A DNA stretch of 64,000 nucleotides, taken from NCBI RefSeq assembly GCF_028823665.1, contig NZ_JAPEHV010000002.1:310001-374000 (forward strand). Reading direction: 5' to 3'. Both the position numbers and the translations under genes were made by a program. The DNA comes from Microbacterium sp. C7(2022). GTDB taxonomy: Bacteria > Actinomycetota > Actinomycetes > Actinomycetales > Microbacteriaceae. Of this stretch, positions 9,209 through 17,887 are shown in pieces. The stretch's first letter is position 1. Every line of letters starts with the position of its first letter. The notes below the pieces were generated by a model, which worked only from the letters and a program-made list of their open reading frames with translations, made no database searches and was not told the origin of the DNA.

Positions 9209-9940
9209 ATGGTCACCATGACACTAACAAGCACTCGCAACCAAAGCGCACCCGGCCTTACACCGGACGCAGACGCGACGCGTGTCGCCGTATCGACGGT
9301 GATCTTCACGTTGCGCCGCCGCGAGGGGGCCGATCGCGCGAGCATCGCCCTGCCGTTGGTGCGCCGCATGCGCGATCCCCACGCAGGCCAGTGGGCTCTG
9401 CCTGGTGGGTGGCTCGATATTCGAGAAGGATTGGATGCCGCGGCATCCCGAACCCTCGCAGAGACCACCGGGATCGCCCCCAGCTACCTCGAGCAGCTCT
9501 ACGCGTTCGGAGCCGTCGACCGATCCCCCACGCGCGTCGTCTCCATCGTCTACTGGGCACTGATCCGTCCCGACGAAGTCGTCGACTCGTCGGATGACAA
9601 TGTGGAGTGGTTCGATGCCGACGCCCTCCCGACACTCGCCTTCGATCACAACCAGATCGTCGAGTACGCACTCTGGCGCCTGCGCAACAAAGTCGGCTAC
9701 AGCCGCATTGCGCACGGGTTGCTGGCCGATGAGTTCACCCTCGCCGAACTTCGCGAGGTGTACGAATCGATCCTGCGCCGCCGCCTCGACCCGGCGAACT
9801 TCCGTCGGCAGGTCGAGGGCACCGGGACGCTGATCCCGACCGATCGCTTTCGCACCGGGAGCCATCGCCCGGCACGCGTGTACCGCTTCAACCCCGATGT
9901 CGAACTCGCCGATCGCGGCCCGCTCGACGTACGCCACTGA
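9209..9940 (+). CDS. nrtR: NrtR-type transcriptional regulator of NAD biosynthesis (Nudix + winged helix)
   Basis: A 243-residue protein with an N-terminal Nudix-like domain (about residues 25-150) and a C-terminal winged-helix domain (about 155-240, with RIAHGLLADEFTLAELREVYESIL). The Nudix box is degenerate: GGWLDIREG is followed by RTLAETTG, so the REUxEExGU catalytic core is broken. This fits NrtR repressors, which bind ADP-ribose-type ligands instead of hydrolysing them. It lies 11 nt upstream of nadA at the head of the nad operon. The start may be the ATG at 9218, better spaced from GGAG, or 9209. It probably represses its own operon. Confidence 0.88.
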   Translation: MVTMTLTSTRNQSAPGLTPDADATRVAVSTVIFTLRRREGADRASIALPLVRRMRDPHAGQWALPGGWLDIREGLDAAASRTLAETTGIAPSYLEQLYAFGAVDRSPTRVVSIVYWALIRPDEVVDSSDDNVEWFDADALPTLAFDHNQIVEYALWRLRNKVGYSRIAHGLLADEFTLAELREVYESILRRRLDPANFRRQVEGTGTLIPTDRFRTGSHRPARVYRFNPDVELADRGPLDVRH

Positions 9941-9951
9941 AACGAGCTGAA

Positions 9952-11283
9952 ATGCCTGCTGTGAACATCACCCTCGAACCACGTCCGCTCGACCCATCCG
10001 TCGATCACGCGATCCAGTCGATCGTCTCCGGCACCGCGTCAGGCGACACGTGTAACACCGACCTTGCCGCGGGACCATGGGACTTCGACGCTCGCCCCGG
10101 CTACGGCCCCGGCTCTTCGATGGGCGATGTCATCCCGACCGGATCTCCGCGCCAGGGCGAACTGCCCCAGCAGTATCGCGATGCCTCCGAAGAAGAGCTT
10201 GCCGCGCGTATTGTCGCCGCCAAAGAGACGCTCGGCGAGCGCGTGGTCATCCTCGGGCACTTCTACCAGCGCGAAGAGGTCGTCACCCACGCCGACTATG
10301 TGGGCGACTCGTTCCAGCTCGCCAACGCCGCGCTCGAGCATCCCGATGCCGAGGCCATCGTCTTCTGCGGGGTGCACTTCATGGCTGAAACCGCCGACTT
10401 GCTCTCGCAGCCTCACCAGGCCGTGATCCTGCCGAATCTCGCAGCCGGGTGTTCGATGGCCGATATGGCCGACATCGACCAGGTCGAAGAGTGTTGGGAA
10501 CAGCTCGAAGAGGTCTACGGCGACATGTCGGCGCCGGACGCCGAGGGACGCGTTCCCGTGATCCCTGTGACATACATGAATTCTTCGGCCGCGATCAAGG
10601 GTTTCGTCGGTCGCCACGGGGGCATCGTGTGCACGTCTTCAAACGCTCGCACGGTCCTCGAGTGGGCATTCGAGCGTGGCCGTCGCGTGCTGTTCTTCCC
10701 CGATCAGCACCTGGGCCGCAACACCGCCAAGGCCATGGGCGTCCCGCTGGATCAGATGCCGATGTGGAATCCGCGCAAGCCCTTTGGTGGATCGGATGCC
10801 GCGGCCCTCGCCGACGCACGGGTGATCCTGTGGCACGGGTTCTGCTCGGTCCACCGACGGTTCTCGGTGGACCAGATCGAACAAGCACGCGCCGAGCACC
10901 CCGGGGTACGAGTGATCGTGCACCCCGAGTGCCCGATGGAGGTCGTCGACGCAGCAGACGAGGCGGGATCGACCGACTACATCCGCAAGGCGATCGCCGC
11001 GGCATCCGAGCCCACGACCTTCGCCATCGGAACCGAGGTGAACCTCGTTCAGCGGCTGGCAGCCCAGTACCCGCAACACGAAATCTTCTGCCTCGATCCC
11101 GTCGTGTGCCCGTGCTCGACGATGTACCGCATCCACCCGGGCTATCTGGCGTGGGTGCTCGAAGAACTCGTGGCAGGCAACGCACGCAACCGCATTACTG
11201 TCACCGATGATGTCGCGGCGCCCGCACGCGTCGCCCTTGAGCGGATGCTGGCAGCCAAGCCCCCCGCGGCGGTCGCCTCGTGA
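9952..11283 (+). CDS. nadA: Quinolinate synthase
   Basis: NadA condenses iminoaspartate with dihydroxyacetone phosphate to quinolinate using a [4Fe-4S] cluster. It has 443 residues. Three conserved cysteines expected to hold the cluster are visible in VFCGVHFMAET, HPECPMEVVD and CPCSTMYRIHPGY. The N-terminal 75 residues are longer than in E. coli NadA, as is usual in actinobacteria. It follows nrtR by 11 nt and overlaps nadB by 4 nt (GTGA). Confidence 0.97.
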   Translation: MPAVNITLEPRPLDPSVDHAIQSIVSGTASGDTCNTDLAAGPWDFDARPGYGPGSSMGDVIPTGSPRQGELPQQYRDASEEELAARIVAAKETLGERVVILGHFYQREEVVTHADYVGDSFQLANAALEHPDAEAIVFCGVHFMAETADLLSQPHQAVILPNLAAGCSMADMADIDQVEECWEQLEEVYGDMSAPDAEGRVPVIPVTYMNSSAAIKGFVGRHGGIVCTSSNARTVLEWAFERGRRVLFFPDQHLGRNTAKAMGVPLDQMPMWNPRKPFGGSDAAALADARVILWHGFCSVHRRFSVDQIEQARAEHPGVRVIVHPECPMEVVDAADEAGSTDYIRKAIAAASEPTTFAIGTEVNLVQRLAAQYPQHEIFCLDPVVCPCSTMYRIHPGYLAWVLEELVAGNARNRITVTDDVAAPARVALERMLAAKPPAAVAS

Positions 11284-12830
11284 CCACGCACGCGGTGATC
11301 GTCGGCAGCGGAATCGCCGGCGTGACTGTGGCGCTGCATGCCGCCGCGCACGGCTGCCGCGTCACCCTCGTGACGAAGGACGTCCTCGATCACGCAAACA
11401 CCCGCTACGCCCAGGGTGGAATTGCGGGCGTCATGTTCGATGACGACCGCGTCGAAGACCACGTGCGTGACACGTTGGTTGCCGGAGCGGGACTATGCGA
11501 TGAAGAAGCAGTTCGCGTTCTCGCCGAAGAGGGACCTCAGCGGATCCGCGAACTCATCTCTCTCGGGGTCGGCTTCGATCGGGCACCGGACGGCGCCTTC
11601 GTCAAAGGCCTCGAAGCCGCACACTCGTACCCGCGCATTCTTCACGCGGGTGGAGATGCGACGGGCACCGCCATCGAGAAGACTCTCGTCGGTCACCTTC
11701 GCTCCTCGGGCGTCGAGGTGATGGAGCACGCGTTCTTGATCGATGTCATCGTGCGAGGCGGTCGCGCGAGGGGGGTCGAGCTCCTCGTCGGCGAGGCTCC
11801 CGACGCACCGGGCAATGCGCTCACGCTGCCGGCAGACGCGGTGGTTCTCGCCACCGGTGGCGCCGGAGAGCTGTTCGCCCACTCGACCAACCCCACGGTC
11901 GCAACCGCCGATGGTGTCGCCGCCGCTCTTCGCGCCGGTGCGCACGTGCAGGACCTCGAGTTCGTCCAGTTCCATCCGACGATCATCGCCGCGGGCCAGG
12001 CCTTCCTGATTTCAGAGGCCGTGCGGGGCGAAGGAGCGACCCTCATCGACGAACACGGGCGTCGCTTCGCATTCGACGCTCACCCCGATGGCGAACTCGC
12101 ACCTCGCGACGTCGTTGCGCGCGCCATTGCCGCACAGATGAACGCACAGGACGGACGTGCGGTGCTACTGGATGCCACCCACGTGCACTCCGAGGATGCC
12201 GACGAGCGCGCCGCGTTCCTGGCCGAGCGCTTCCCGACGATCGACCGCGCGGTGCGCGCGAGAGGCTACGACTGGGCGCGCACGCCGATCCCGGTCACCC
12301 CCGCCGCGCACTACCTGATGGGCGGCGTGACGACAGACCTCTACGGCCGCAGTACCGTGCCGGGTCTGTATGCGGTCGGCGAGACTGCACGCACCGGCGT
12401 GCACGGCGCCAACCGACTCGCGTCGAACTCGCTCCTTGAGGGAGCCGTCTTCGGCGCCCGCACTGGTGATGTTCTCACCGCCGATGCAGATCGTGACGAG
12501 TGGCCGCAACAGCATCCAGAGCCCAGCATCCCCGACCGGGTCGATCCACTCCCCGCACCGCCGGCCTTCTCGAGGCACGCGCTGCAGGCTCTGCTGTGGG
12601 AGCACGCGGGCCTCGTGCGAGACGAGGCCGGTCTGGCGCATGCTGCCGAGGTGATCGCCGCATGGCGGGGCCAACCCCGCACGGCGCGCACCGAATTTGA
12701 CTACGAGAACGAGAACCTGCTCCTGGTGGCCGAGCACCTTGTGCTCGCGGCGATTCGCCGCACTGACTCCGTCGGAGCCCATTTCCGTTCGGATGCCACG
12801 GCCACGCAACACGAGGTGATCCCATGCTGA
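11280..12830 (+). CDS. nadB: L-aspartate oxidase
   Basis: FAD enzyme that oxidises L-aspartate to iminoaspartate, the substrate of NadA. It has 516 residues with an N-terminal dinucleotide fold (VIVGSGIAGVTVALHAA), the succinate-dehydrogenase/fumarate-reductase-type active-site stretch around FVQFHPTI and RGEGATLIDEHGRRF, and the C-terminal helical domain. The GTG start overlaps the nadA stop by 4 nt and its end overlaps nadC by 7 nt, giving tight translational coupling of nadABC. Confidence 0.97.
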   Translation: MTTHAVIVGSGIAGVTVALHAAAHGCRVTLVTKDVLDHANTRYAQGGIAGVMFDDDRVEDHVRDTLVAGAGLCDEEAVRVLAEEGPQRIRELISLGVGFDRAPDGAFVKGLEAAHSYPRILHAGGDATGTAIEKTLVGHLRSSGVEVMEHAFLIDVIVRGGRARGVELLVGEAPDAPGNALTLPADAVVLATGGAGELFAHSTNPTVATADGVAAALRAGAHVQDLEFVQFHPTIIAAGQAFLISEAVRGEGATLIDEHGRRFAFDAHPDGELAPRDVVARAIAAQMNAQDGRAVLLDATHVHSEDADERAAFLAERFPTIDRAVRARGYDWARTPIPVTPAAHYLMGGVTTDLYGRSTVPGLYAVGETARTGVHGANRLASNSLLEGAVFGARTGDVLTADADRDEWPQQHPEPSIPDRVDPLPAPPAFSRHALQALLWEHAGLVRDEAGLAHAAEVIAAWRGQPRTARTEFDYENENLLLVAEHLVLAAIRRTDSVGAHFRSDATATQHEVIPC

Positions 12831-13681
12831 CCCCTGCCCACATCGAGCGCGTCGTGGGGGCTGCGCTCGAGGAAGACGCCCCCTGGGGAGATCTGACCAG
12901 CGAGTACCTGATTCCCGAGAACACCACCGCCCACGCCGACCTGGTCGCGCGGGAGCCCGGTGTATTCAGCGGCGGGGAGGTGTTCGCCACCGCATTTCGA
13001 CTCACGGACCCGCGCGTCGTCGTCCAGCTCACCGTCGATGACGGCGCCCGCTTCGCCGCGGGAGCCGTGCTGGCATCTGTGTCGGGCCCGGCGCGCGCCG
13101 TGCTCACCGCAGAGCGAATCGGCTTGAACTTCGCCCAACGAATGTCCGGTATCGCCAGTCTCACCCGCGCGTATGTCGACGCGGTTGCGCACACCGGCGT
13201 ACGCATTGCCGACACGCGGAAGACCACGCCCGGACTGCGCGCCTTCGAACGGGCCGCGGTGCGCGCTGGCGGTGGCCGCAACCACCGGTACTCGTTATCG
13301 GACGCGGTGATGGCCAAAGACAACCATCTAGCTATCCTCACGCGAGGTGGAGCGAGCATCACCGATGCTCTCGCCGCAGCGATGGAGCGGCTCCCCCACA
13401 CGAGTCACCTCGAAGTCGAGGTCGATCGGCTCGACCAGATCGAGCCCGTGCTCGCCGCCGGCATCGGCACCATCATGCTCGACAACTTCTCGCTCGAAGA
13501 CCTGCGGGCCGGAGTCGCACAAGTCGCCGGTCGTGCCACCGTCGAGGCATCGGGCGGAGTCTCGCTCGACACCGTCCGTGCGATCGCCGAGACTGGCGTC
13601 GACGTGATTTCGGTCGGGGCGCTCACTCACTCGGCGCGCGCGCTCGATCTCGGCCTCGACATCCGGATCGACGCCGACTGA
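12824..13681 (+). CDS. nadC: Nicotinate-nucleotide pyrophosphorylase (carboxylating)
   Basis: Quinolinate phosphoribosyltransferase, which converts quinolinate and PRPP to nicotinate mononucleotide. It is 285 residues. Family motifs include EEDAPWGDLTSEYL near the N-terminus, ADTRKTTPGLRAFE and the phosphate-binding EASGGVSLDTVRAIAETGVD near the C-terminus. It overlaps nadB by 7 nt and is followed 2 nt later by the cysteine desulfurase. One leucine (in RYSLSDAV) is encoded by the rare TTA codon. Confidence 0.97.
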   Translation: MLTPAHIERVVGAALEEDAPWGDLTSEYLIPENTTAHADLVAREPGVFSGGEVFATAFRLTDPRVVVQLTVDDGARFAAGAVLASVSGPARAVLTAERIGLNFAQRMSGIASLTRAYVDAVAHTGVRIADTRKTTPGLRAFERAAVRAGGGRNHRYSLSDAVMAKDNHLAILTRGGASITDALAAAMERLPHTSHLEVEVDRLDQIEPVLAAGIGTIMLDNFSLEDLRAGVAQVAGRATVEASGGVSLDTVRAIAETGVDVISVGALTHSARALDLGLDIRIDAD

Positions 13682-13683
13682 TC

Positions 13684-14829
13684 GTGCGCTATCTCGACAA
13701 CGCCGCCACCTCTCCCATCCGCCCCGAGGTACTCGAGGCGATGGCGCCCTTCCTCACCCGGTACTTCGGTAACCCGTCGAGCCACCACACGGTCGGGGAA
13801 GCCGCGGCGGGCGCACTTGAAGATGCCCGCGCACGGGTGGCGCGCGTGCTGGGGATGCGCCCCGGCGACATCGTCTTCACCGCGGGTGGTACCGAGGCCA
13901 ACAACCTCGCTGTCAAGGGCATCGGCATCGGCGCCTGGCAGATGAGCGGTCGGCGCCACATCGTCACGACCCCGATCGAACACGAGTCGATCCTCGAATC
14001 CGCGCACTACCTCCAACGCCTCCATGGGTTCGCCGTCACGAAGGTGACGGTCTCTCCCACCGGCATCGCGGACCCCGACACTGTCGCATCCGCGCTTCAC
14101 ACTGACACCGCGCTGGTGAGCATCGGCTACGCCAACAACGAGGTCGGAACGATACAGGACATCCCGTCCATCGCTGCGCTGATCGAAGGCACCCCCACCT
14201 TGCTGCACATCGACGCTGTGCAGGCCGCAGGGTGGTTGCCCCTGGGCATCGCACCGTTGGGGTACGACGCCATCTCACTCGCGGGGCACAAGATCGGGGC
14301 GCCGAAAGGCGTCGGAGTGCTCGGTGTGCGCGGTCGCGTGCCGCTGGAGCCGCTCCTTCACGGCGGTGGTCAGGAACGCGGGAAGCGCTCGGGTACCGAG
14401 AATGTCGCTGGTGCAGTGGGCTTCGCGACCGCGCTCGAGTTGGCAGAGCGCGAGCGAATGGATGCCGCGGCCCACGTCAGCGCGTTGAGCGAGCGTTTCA
14501 TCGCCGAGGTATTGGCCGCGGTACCCGCGGCGCGACTGACGGGCGACCCAGACCGACGCCTTCCCGGGACGGCGAGCTTCACCTTCGAGGGAACGAGTGG
14601 TGAAGCAGTTCTCCTCGAACTCGAACGCCGTGGGATCGTTAGCTCGAGCGGCTCTGCCTGTGCGGCCGGGAGCGACGAACCGTCCCACGTACTCATCGCC
14701 CTGGGGATCTCCGCCGAGGTCGCTCAGACGTCGGTGCGGTTCACCTTCGGGCACCACATGCGCGAACCGCTCGATGACGTCGCAGCGGCGGTGGCGGCAT
14801 CCGTCACTGCCGTACGATCGAGCGCGTGA
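13684..14829 (+). CDS. Cysteine desulfurase (NifS/IscS type) of the nad operon
   Basis: PLP enzyme that transfers sulfur from cysteine, giving alanine and a protein persulfide. It has 381 residues. Lys203 in LAGHKIGAPKG is the PLP lysine and Cys326 in SSGSACAAGSDEPSH is the persulfide cysteine; YLDNAATSPIRPEVL is the class N-terminus. Its position 2 nt after nadC suggests it supplies sulfur for the NadA [4Fe-4S] cluster, as proposed for NifS-like genes in nad operons of other bacteria. The GTG start is shared in style with its neighbours. Confidence 0.93.
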   Translation: MRYLDNAATSPIRPEVLEAMAPFLTRYFGNPSSHHTVGEAAAGALEDARARVARVLGMRPGDIVFTAGGTEANNLAVKGIGIGAWQMSGRRHIVTTPIEHESILESAHYLQRLHGFAVTKVTVSPTGIADPDTVASALHTDTALVSIGYANNEVGTIQDIPSIAALIEGTPTLLHIDAVQAAGWLPLGIAPLGYDAISLAGHKIGAPKGVGVLGVRGRVPLEPLLHGGGQERGKRSGTENVAGAVGFATALELAERERMDAAAHVSALSERFIAEVLAAVPAARLTGDPDRRLPGTASFTFEGTSGEAVLLELERRGIVSSSGSACAAGSDEPSHVLIALGISAEVAQTSVRFTFGHHMREPLDDVAAAVAASVTAVRSSA

Positions 14830-15797
14830 CCCTGACGCCCGCACCCGTAGTCACGGTCATCGTGCCGGGCTTCGATGTCGCCACCTTCGCCAGCGAAGCG
14901 CTCGAATCGTTGCGCGCGCAGAGCATGCCGCGCTGGCAAGCAGTGCTGGTCAACGACGCCTCAGCCGATGAGACCGGCCGAATCTTCGACGAGTACGCCG
15001 GGCGGGACGAACGATTCCGCGTGCTCCACCAGCCCATGCGCCGGGGGCTCGGCGCGGCCCGCAACGCCGCGCTCGAACGGGTCGACACCGAATACGTCGC
15101 GTTCCTTGATGCCGACGACATCATGCGCCCGGAAGCACTGCACCGCCTGTGGTCGAGTCTCGAGTCCAGCGGGAGCGATTTCGTGACCGGCGCATACGTA
15201 CGCCTGAGGCCGACGCCTACCGGCGGCTACGCGCCCGGACAGGTTCAACCCTGGGTGGCTCGCGCAACGGATCCGCGGCGGTCCGCCGTCACTCTGCGAG
15301 AGCATGCGGCGGCCTCGGGAAACATCGTCGCGTGGTCGAAGATGAGCCGCATTGAGTTCTGGCGGCGACTCTCATTGCGGTTTCCCGAGGGGAAAGCGTA
15401 CGAAGACCAGGTGGTCGCTCAGCGGATGTATACGGGTGCTCACGCGTTCGACGTGATCCCGGATGTCGTGGTCGAGTGGCGCGAACGCGCGGACGGTTCC
15501 TCGATCACGCAGCACAAGTACGAGATCACGGTGCTCCGCGACTATCTCGAGGCGTTAGAAGCCGGGCTTGATGTTCTTCGAGCGGGCGGGTTCGACGACG
15601 CGCTTCGAGAGCGGCTGCCGCTGATTTTCACTCTCGACCTGCCTCCCCTCGTCGCGATCGGCGAACATCACCCCGATGCGGCCTACCGCACGGCGATCGG
15701 TGCGTTCGTTCGACGGCTTGACGCCCACGTCGAGGACGTCACGCTGCCGCGCGAGTCCGGCGCAGCATCCGCCCTCGAACTCGCCCGCAGCTGGTAG
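14826..15797 (+). CDS. Family 2 glycosyltransferase
   Basis: A 323-residue GT-A fold glycosyltransferase. The N-terminus has VTVIVPGFDVATFASEALES, NDASADETGRIFDEY and the metal-binding FLDADDIMRPEAL (DxD type), followed by a region with EDQVVAQRMY. No membrane segment is evident. GTGA overlap with the desulfurase makes it the last gene of the nad operon, although its role (cell-wall or capsule glycan) has no obvious link to NAD. It converges on the ABC exporter with a 3-nt gap. Contains one TTA leucine codon. Substrate unknown. Confidence 0.88.
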   Translation: MTLTPAPVVTVIVPGFDVATFASEALESLRAQSMPRWQAVLVNDASADETGRIFDEYAGRDERFRVLHQPMRRGLGAARNAALERVDTEYVAFLDADDIMRPEALHRLWSSLESSGSDFVTGAYVRLRPTPTGGYAPGQVQPWVARATDPRRSAVTLREHAAASGNIVAWSKMSRIEFWRRLSLRFPEGKAYEDQVVAQRMYTGAHAFDVIPDVVVEWRERADGSSITQHKYEITVLRDYLEALEAGLDVLRAGGFDDALRERLPLIFTLDLPPLVAIGEHHPDAAYRTAIGAFVRRLDAHVEDVTLPRESGAASALELARSW

Positions 15798-15800
15798 GAC

Positions 15801-17717
15801 CTACGACGGTTCGCGCGCCGCCTCGATGCGTTCTTCGTCTTCGAGGATCCGCGACGCCGCGAGTTGCTCGGCCGCGAGATCGGCATAGAGTCCGCCGTGA
15901 GCGAGCAGTGTCTCGTGGGTGCCACTCTCGACGATTCGTCCGGCGTCGACGACATGGATGACATCGGCGCTTCGCACCGTCGACAGGCGGTGCGCGATCG
16001 TCAGCGTGGTCCGACCGCGTGCGGCAGCGTCGAGAGCATCCTGAACGGCGCGCTCAGACACGGCATCCAACGCCGAAGTGGCCTCATCGAGCAACAACAC
16101 AGCCGGGTCTTTCAGAAGCACCCGAGCGATCGCGATCCGCTGTTTCTCACCGCCCGACAGGCGATAGCCCCGCTCGCCCACGACCGTGTCGTAGCCCCGT
16201 TCGAAGCCGGCAATCACGTGGTGGATGTTGGCGGCACGACAAGCCGCTTCGAGTTCTTCGTCGGTGGCCCCGGGCCGGGCATACCGCAAATTGTCGCGGA
16301 TCGACGCGTGGAACAGGTACGTCTCCTGAGACACGATGCCGACATGGTCGATGATCGACTCCTGCCGCAGTCGGCGAACGTCCTCGCCAGCGAACATCAC
16401 CGTGCCCGCACTGGCCTCGTACATTCGCGGGGTCAGGTAGAGCACCGTGGTCTTGCCCGCGCCCGATGGGCCGACGAAGGCCACGTGCTGCCCAGGCTCC
16501 ACACGAAATGAGACGCGGTCCAGGGTAGGCCGTGAGCCTTCGCTTGCATCGGGGTACGCAAAGACCACCTCCCGGAACTCCACACTGCCGACCGGGCCGC
16601 TCGCACGTGCGACATCGAGGGCATCCGGCGCATCGCGGATCGCCGGCACGAGGTCGAGGTACTCGAAAATACGGGCGAACAATGCACCAGAGGTTTGGAG
16701 ATCCAGGGCAACCCGCATCAACCCCATGAGCGGCATGAGCAATCGCGCCTGGACGGTCGTGAATGCGACGATCGTTCCCGCGGTAAGTACATCCGTGCCG
16801 CCCGAGATGAGGTAGCCCGAGACGAGGTAGATCACTGCCGGCACACTGGCCATGAGCACCTGCACAACCGCGAAGAATCCCTGTCCGCTCATCGCCCGAC
16901 GGACCTGGAGCCTCACCTGGTTCAGATTCTCGGCGCGATAGCGCCGCGACTCGGTGATCTGGCGATTGAACGACTTCGACAGCAGGATCCCTGAGACGCT
17001 CAGAGTTTCTTGAGTGATGGCCGTCAGTTCCGACAGCGACTCCTGCGTCTCGGCGGCGATCCGCGCCCGCACTTGCCCTACTCGCCGCTGTACCGCGACG
17101 AGCACCGGCATCATGATCACGGCGATGATCGTCAACCGCCAGTCGATGATGATCATCGCCACGAGGGATGCGGCGACGGTGACGGTGTTCCCCAGGATGC
17201 TCGTGACCGTGTTGGTCAGCACTCCCGAGACGCCCCCGACATCATTCTGCAGACGCGATTGGATGACGCCAGTCTTGGTCCGCGTGAAGAAGCCCAGTTC
17301 CATCGCCTGCAGGTGATCGAAAAGGCGCACTCGAAGGTCGCCGGTGACCTTGTTTCCCACGGTGGAGGTGAACCATGTCTGCGTGACTCCAACACCGGCG
17401 CCCAGCAGGTACAGGCCGATCGTGGCGAGCACCAGTTCCCACAACAGCGGGACATCGGGAGCCGAGCCGTCGACCGGAAAGAGCGCGTCATCGAAGATGC
17501 GCTGAACGAGCAAGGGCGGCACAACAGCGATACACGCACCGGCAATGACCAGGACAGCAGTGACGGCGATGCTCCAGCGGTATGGCCGGAAGAGTTCAAC
17601 AATGCGATGACCCAGGTGCGGGATCTTCGGCGCCTGCGCGTTCTGCCGGCGCTGCGCCTCAGTATCGGGCGGGCGAAAGCCCTGGTGTCCCCCGCCACCA
17701 CCTCGCATCATGCTCAC
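15801..17717 (-). CDS. ABC transporter, fused permease and ATPase (exporter type)
   Basis: A 638-residue half-transporter with an N-terminal six-helix exporter domain (about residues 45-335) and a C-terminal nucleotide-binding domain. All ATPase motifs are present: Walker A GPSGAGKTT, Q-loop VSQETYLF, signature LSGGEKQR, Walker B VLLLDEATSALD and the AHRLSTV switch. It resembles MsbA/LmrA-type exporters and probably works as a homodimer, since no partner is adjacent. The N-terminus begins MSMMRGGGGGHQGF, a Gly-rich cytoplasmic leader. Substrate unknown. Confidence 0.92.
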   Translation of the reverse strand: MSMMRGGGGGHQGFRPPDTEAQRRQNAQAPKIPHLGHRIVELFRPYRWSIAVTAVLVIAGACIAVVPPLLVQRIFDDALFPVDGSAPDVPLLWELVLATIGLYLLGAGVGVTQTWFTSTVGNKVTGDLRVRLFDHLQAMELGFFTRTKTGVIQSRLQNDVGGVSGVLTNTVTSILGNTVTVAASLVAMIIIDWRLTIIAVIMMPVLVAVQRRVGQVRARIAAETQESLSELTAITQETLSVSGILLSKSFNRQITESRRYRAENLNQVRLQVRRAMSGQGFFAVVQVLMASVPAVIYLVSGYLISGGTDVLTAGTIVAFTTVQARLLMPLMGLMRVALDLQTSGALFARIFEYLDLVPAIRDAPDALDVARASGPVGSVEFREVVFAYPDASEGSRPTLDRVSFRVEPGQHVAFVGPSGAGKTTVLYLTPRMYEASAGTVMFAGEDVRRLRQESIIDHVGIVSQETYLFHASIRDNLRYARPGATDEELEAACRAANIHHVIAGFERGYDTVVGERGYRLSGGEKQRIAIARVLLKDPAVLLLDEATSALDAVSERAVQDALDAAARGRTTLTIAHRLSTVRSADVIHVVDAGRIVESGTHETLLAHGGLYADLAAEQLAASRILEDEERIEAAREPS

Positions 17718-17769
17718 GACCCGAGCCTAAGCGACCGAGCACGGGCGGGCGCGGGCCAGGTTCGATGGA

Positions 17770-17806
17770 AAAGTTCGGCCCCGACGGGAATGCAAAGTCC
17801 GACCCC
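17770..17806 (+). promoter_or_regulatory. Direct repeats in the promoter region of the MFS exporter
   Basis: AAAGTTCGGCCCC (17770-17782) and AAAGTCCGACCCC (17794-17806) are direct repeats matching at 11 of 13 positions, 24 bp apart, in the gap between the divergent ABC and MFS genes. The spacing is close to two helical turns. A regulator-binding role is inference. Confidence 0.35.
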
Positions 17807-17887
17807 TGAGTTATGGTGAAAGCTTGCCATCCGAGGATGGCCGTTCGTGCACGCCCCCGGGTCGTTGCACCCGACCCAGGAGGCCCC

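Noticed and set aside
15797..15801. Operon between the glycosyltransferase and the ABC exporter
   Set aside because: They are on opposite strands and converge with a 3-nt gap.
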